Shown here piece after piece: positions 5,209 through 7,463 of a stretch of DNA of 7,463 bases. The notes beneath the pieces are model-generated. The model did not search any database and had not been told where the DNA came from. It saw nothing but the letters and a program-made list of their open reading frames with translations. Made by a program: the position numbers and the translations under genes. Position 1 is the first letter of the stretch. The number at the start of each line of letters is the position of its first letter. Source of the DNA: Candidatus Coatesiibacteriota bacterium (GTDB taxonomy: Bacteria; RBG-13-66-14); contig WJMB01000237.1 in the NCBI GenBank assembly GCA_014728185.1, positions 1 through 7,463 on the forward strand, read 5' to 3'.

Positions 5209-7083
5209 TTACTGAAGGTAGCCCAGGGCGCGCAGTTGCTCCATGGTTTCCTCGCCGACGGCGTCGGGCATCTCGACGGTCTCGCGCTCGGCGCCGGATT
5301 CGTAGGTGGTCGGGGGCTCGCCGAAGGCGTACCCGCGCAGCCAGGCAAGGTAGTCAGGCTCGAGGGCTTCCTCGTGGATGCGTCCGGGCATATCCCCGGC
5401 CGGGGGCAGCCCCAGCAGGGCCAGGACGGTGGGCAGGAAGTCGTAGATGGTCATCTCCGGACCCGAGGCTCCCCGACGGATGTGGGGACCCCACAGGCCG
5501 ACCACCCCGGTGGGATCGTGCCAGAAGTACATCCGCTCACTGCCGTAGCGGCTGGTGGGCACCGGGCGGGGCGGGTCCAGCGAGCCGAAGCCGTGATCGC
5601 TGATCACCAGCACAACGGTGTCCTCATCGACCATCTCCATCACCAGGCCGAGGATCTTGTCGGCCAAGCGGTAGGTCTCGATGACCAGGGGTCCCATCTT
5701 GTCGGTGAGTTCCTTGAGCTCCGGCGGGATGGGCGGCTGGTGGGAGGGGGTCCCGGTCAGGCGCTCCCAGTAGTGGGCGTGGGCCGGCCAGGCCGAATGG
5801 GGGATCTTGTCTTGCAGGTCCTGATAGAGCGCGGCCAGTTGCCAGTCTTCGTTTTCCAGCAGGTACAGGAAGGCGTTGGCGGCGCGGATGTCGTGGGTCA
5901 GGAAGTTGGGCAGGGGGAAGCGCTCGACGCCCTGCTCGAGCTCGCCGGCGAAGCGGGGGACGATCTCCAGCACATCGGTGTAGGCGTAGTCGTCTTCGGA
6001 GACGTAGGGCCGCTCCTCGACCGCGGTCTTGATCTCCTCCTCCAGTTCGGGAGGGTACAGTCGGCCCTCGAGCTCGGTGAACTCGCTGTCCAGGGCCACG
6101 CCGCGGCCGTAGGTCTTTTCCCAGAACAGGTCGGTCAGGCAGACTCCGTCGATCTCGCCCACGGGCCAGGAGTAGTACCAGTTGACGGTCAGACTGCGGC
6201 GGCCCAGGGGTCCGAGGAACTCCCAGAAGGCCTCGACCTCGCGATCGTTGGAGGAGAGCGGCACCTTGACGCCGGTCTCCGGGTCCAGGCGGGTGAACGC
6301 CACCAGTCCGTGTTCGGCGGCGGGCTTTCCCGTGGCGAAGGTGGTCCAGACGATGGGCGAGAAGTAGGGCTCCTCGGAACGCAGCACCCCGAGGTATCCC
6401 TCGCGGCGCAGCCGGGCGAAGTTGGGCAGTTCGCCCATCTCGATCAGCGGCTCGAGCAGGGTGTCCTCGAGGGCGTCGAAGCCCAGCACGACCACCCGGC
6501 AGGGTTCGGCGTCATCGGGATTGGCGAAGAGGGGGCCGTCGGTTCCCGTGGCCGTGGGCAGGCCGACCCGCCGGAGCTCCAGCTCGGGCAGCTCCTCGGC
6601 GACGAAGGTCCGCAAGCGCTCGGCGAAGTCGTCGGCCAGCTCCGTGCGCCGTGGGCCGTAGAGCTCTTCGGTGGTGCCGGAGAAGGTTTCGTCGGTGAAG
6701 AGCTCGTCGGCCAGCGGCTGCAGCGAGCCGCCCTCGACGGCGGCGCCGTAACGCGCAACGAGTCGGCGGGCGGCCTCGGCGCCGAGTTCGACCTCGACGC
6801 TCAGCGTCAGCAACAGTCCGCCGTCGCCGGTGGAGACGGGCACCCGGGCCTCCATCACCTGCCAACCCCGGGGCAGGGAAACCAGGCCGCCGGAGAGGGG
6901 GAAACGCCAGATCGTCGATCCGACCTTGACCAGCTCGCTGTCCACACCGGCGTCGATTACATAGTAGTTGGCCAGATCGTCGGGCACCGTGGTGTAACCG
7001 GTCAACCAGCAGGCGACGGCGGCGGCGGCGATCAAGCCGGCGATCAACCAGATGATAAGGCGGCGTTTACCACTCATCGGCAT
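5209..7083 (-). CDS. Membrane-anchored alkaline-phosphatase-superfamily phosphodiesterase with an SPFH/Band 7-like N-terminal region
   Basis: A 624-residue predicted metal-dependent phosphodiesterase or nucleotide pyrophosphatase. An anchor at about 8-28 would place the rest outside the cytoplasm. Residues about 40-175 resemble an SPFH/Band 7 domain: IWRFPLSG near 58, PVSTGDGGLLLTLSVEVEL at 82-100, and a charged helical stretch at 140-175. The catalytic domain (about 195-575) has both metal sites in the family's order: D203 (VVLGFDALE), nucleophile T247 (WTTFATG, then HGL), D425 and H429 (DKIPH), D496 and H497 (SDHGFGS) and H522. YDFLPTVLALLGLP (547-560) and the terminal LRALGYLQ are also typical. 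The substrate is not determined; nucleotides, lipid head groups and polysaccharide phosphates are all handled by relatives. Two starts are possible: ATG at 7083 (GGAGG 9 bases upstream) or ATG at 7077 (AAAGG 6 bases upstream). Both overlap the end of the nuclease gene, so the two are probably translationally coupled. Confidence 0.88.
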   Translation of the reverse strand: MPMSGKRRLIIWLIAGLIAAAAVACWLTGYTTVPDDLANYYVIDAGVDSELVKVGSTIWRFPLSGGLVSLPRGWQVMEARVPVSTGDGGLLLTLSVEVELGAEAARRLVARYGAAVEGGSLQPLADELFTDETFSGTTEELYGPRRTELADDFAERLRTFVAEELPELELRRVGLPTATGTDGPLFANPDDAEPCRVVVLGFDALEDTLLEPLIEMGELPNFARLRREGYLGVLRSEEPYFSPIVWTTFATGKPAAEHGLVAFTRLDPETGVKVPLSSNDREVEAFWEFLGPLGRRSLTVNWYYSWPVGEIDGVCLTDLFWEKTYGRGVALDSEFTELEGRLYPPELEEEIKTAVEERPYVSEDDYAYTDVLEIVPRFAGELEQGVERFPLPNFLTHDIRAANAFLYLLENEDWQLAALYQDLQDKIPHSAWPAHAHYWERLTGTPSHQPPIPPELKELTDKMGPLVIETYRLADKILGLVMEMVDEDTVVLVISDHGFGSLDPPRPVPTSRYGSERMYFWHDPTGVVGLWGPHIRRGASGPEMTIYDFLPTVLALLGLPPAGDMPGRIHEEALEPDYLAWLRGYAFGEPPTTYESGAERETVEMPDAVGEETMEQLRALGYLQ

Positions 7084-7463
7084 CCTTTCCAGCCTCCGCG
7101 TCGCGCTGGTCCAGCGCGGCGGTTATCTCGTCGCGGAAGCGGTGGTTGGGATCGTAGAACAGGGGCTCGGCCAGGCCTTCGGCGACCAGCAACGCACAGA
7201 CGGCGATCTCCTCGCCGCCCCGCTCCAGCACCGGGTAGCCCAGCAGGCGATCGTAGCGGTCGTAAAGCTCGGTGTCGAAGTGGAGGGTCACCCAGCGCCC
7301 GCCGATCAGCTCGGCCAAACGGTCCCGGGCGGCGGAAAAGCCGTCCTCGTCGCGTTCCGGGGTGTCGATACCCAACAGGCGCACCTTGCCCGGCCCGTCG
7401 ACCACGACGGTGTCTCCGTCGATGACGCGGCGGACGAAGTATTCGCCACAGCCGCCCGGCACC
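7067..7463 (-). CDS. Staphylococcal-nuclease-like (thermonuclease) protein, 5' end outside window
   Basis: The 131 visible residues cover nearly a whole SNase domain, a calcium-dependent nuclease fold that cuts DNA and RNA to 3'-phosphate products. Counting from the GTG at 7462, the catalytic set is complete: D15 (VIDGDTV), R28 (KVRLLGIDTPE), D33 and E36 in the same motif, and R72 (DRYDRLLGY). The order and spacing match D21, R35, D40, E43 and R87 of the S. aureus enzyme. The reading frame is open to the window edge, so the true start and any signal peptide or lipoprotein signal are not visible. The GTG at 7462 is only the first start codon inside the window, and the Cys four residues later could be anything. 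The stop (TAA, 7069-7067) lies inside the start of the phosphodiesterase gene (17-base or 11-base overlap depending on the start chosen). Confidence 0.88.
   Translation of the reverse strand, partial: VPGGCGEYFVRRVIDGDTVVVDGPGKVRLLGIDTPERDEDGFSAARDRLAELIGGRWVTLHFDTELYDRYDRLLGYPVLERGGEEIAVCALLVAEGLAEPLFYDPNHRFRDEITAALDQRDAEAGKDADEW

Noticed and set aside
5044..7425. Very long plus-strand open frame (793 codons) across the phosphodiesterase and nuclease genes
   Set aside because: It is the antisense of the minus-strand genes. Its translation is rich in G, A, R, H, D and Q with no domain motifs, while the minus-strand products carry complete catalytic motifs.

Overview
The window looks like chromosomal DNA of a GC-rich bacterium, probably an uncultivated or little-studied lineage. 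Nothing in it fixes the phylum: there is no rRNA, tRNA or marker gene. All five recognisable genes lie on the minus strand, so transcription runs from high to low coordinates. There is no convincing mobile element, CRISPR array or RNA gene.

Layout in the direction of transcription: (1) 7463-7067, the 3' part of a staphylococcal-nuclease-like (thermonuclease) gene running off the window edge. (2) 7083-5209, overlapping it by a few bases, a membrane-anchored alkaline-phosphatase-superfamily phosphodiesterase. The region between its anchor and its catalytic domain resembles an SPFH/Band 7 domain. (3) 5208-4546, about 660 bases without a credible gene. (4) 4545-3886, a Crp/Fnr-family regulator with an intact cyclic-nucleotide-binding signature. 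(5) 3885-3212, about 670 bases without a credible gene, made of a GC-rich hairpin-forming part (about 3640-3880) and an AT-enriched part (3241-3540; 127 G+C of 300 by hand count). (6) 3211-863, a membrane receptor adenylate cyclase: CHASE2 sensor, transmembrane segments, class IIIb catalytic domain. (7) 840-115, a DUF3307 multi-span membrane protein 22 bases downstream and probably co-transcribed with the cyclase. (8) 114-1, no assignable gene.

The main theme is a possible cAMP circuit. An extracytoplasmic CHASE2 sensor would control cAMP synthesis, and the neighbouring Crp-type protein is a plausible receptor. Several short palindromes and repeats lie in the two gene-poor gaps around the regulator and could be binding sites. 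The second theme is a nuclease/phosphodiesterase pair that could act on nucleic acids or other phosphodiesters outside the cytoplasm. The linkage of these genes is inference from order, strand and spacing; the domain calls come from motifs read in the translations.
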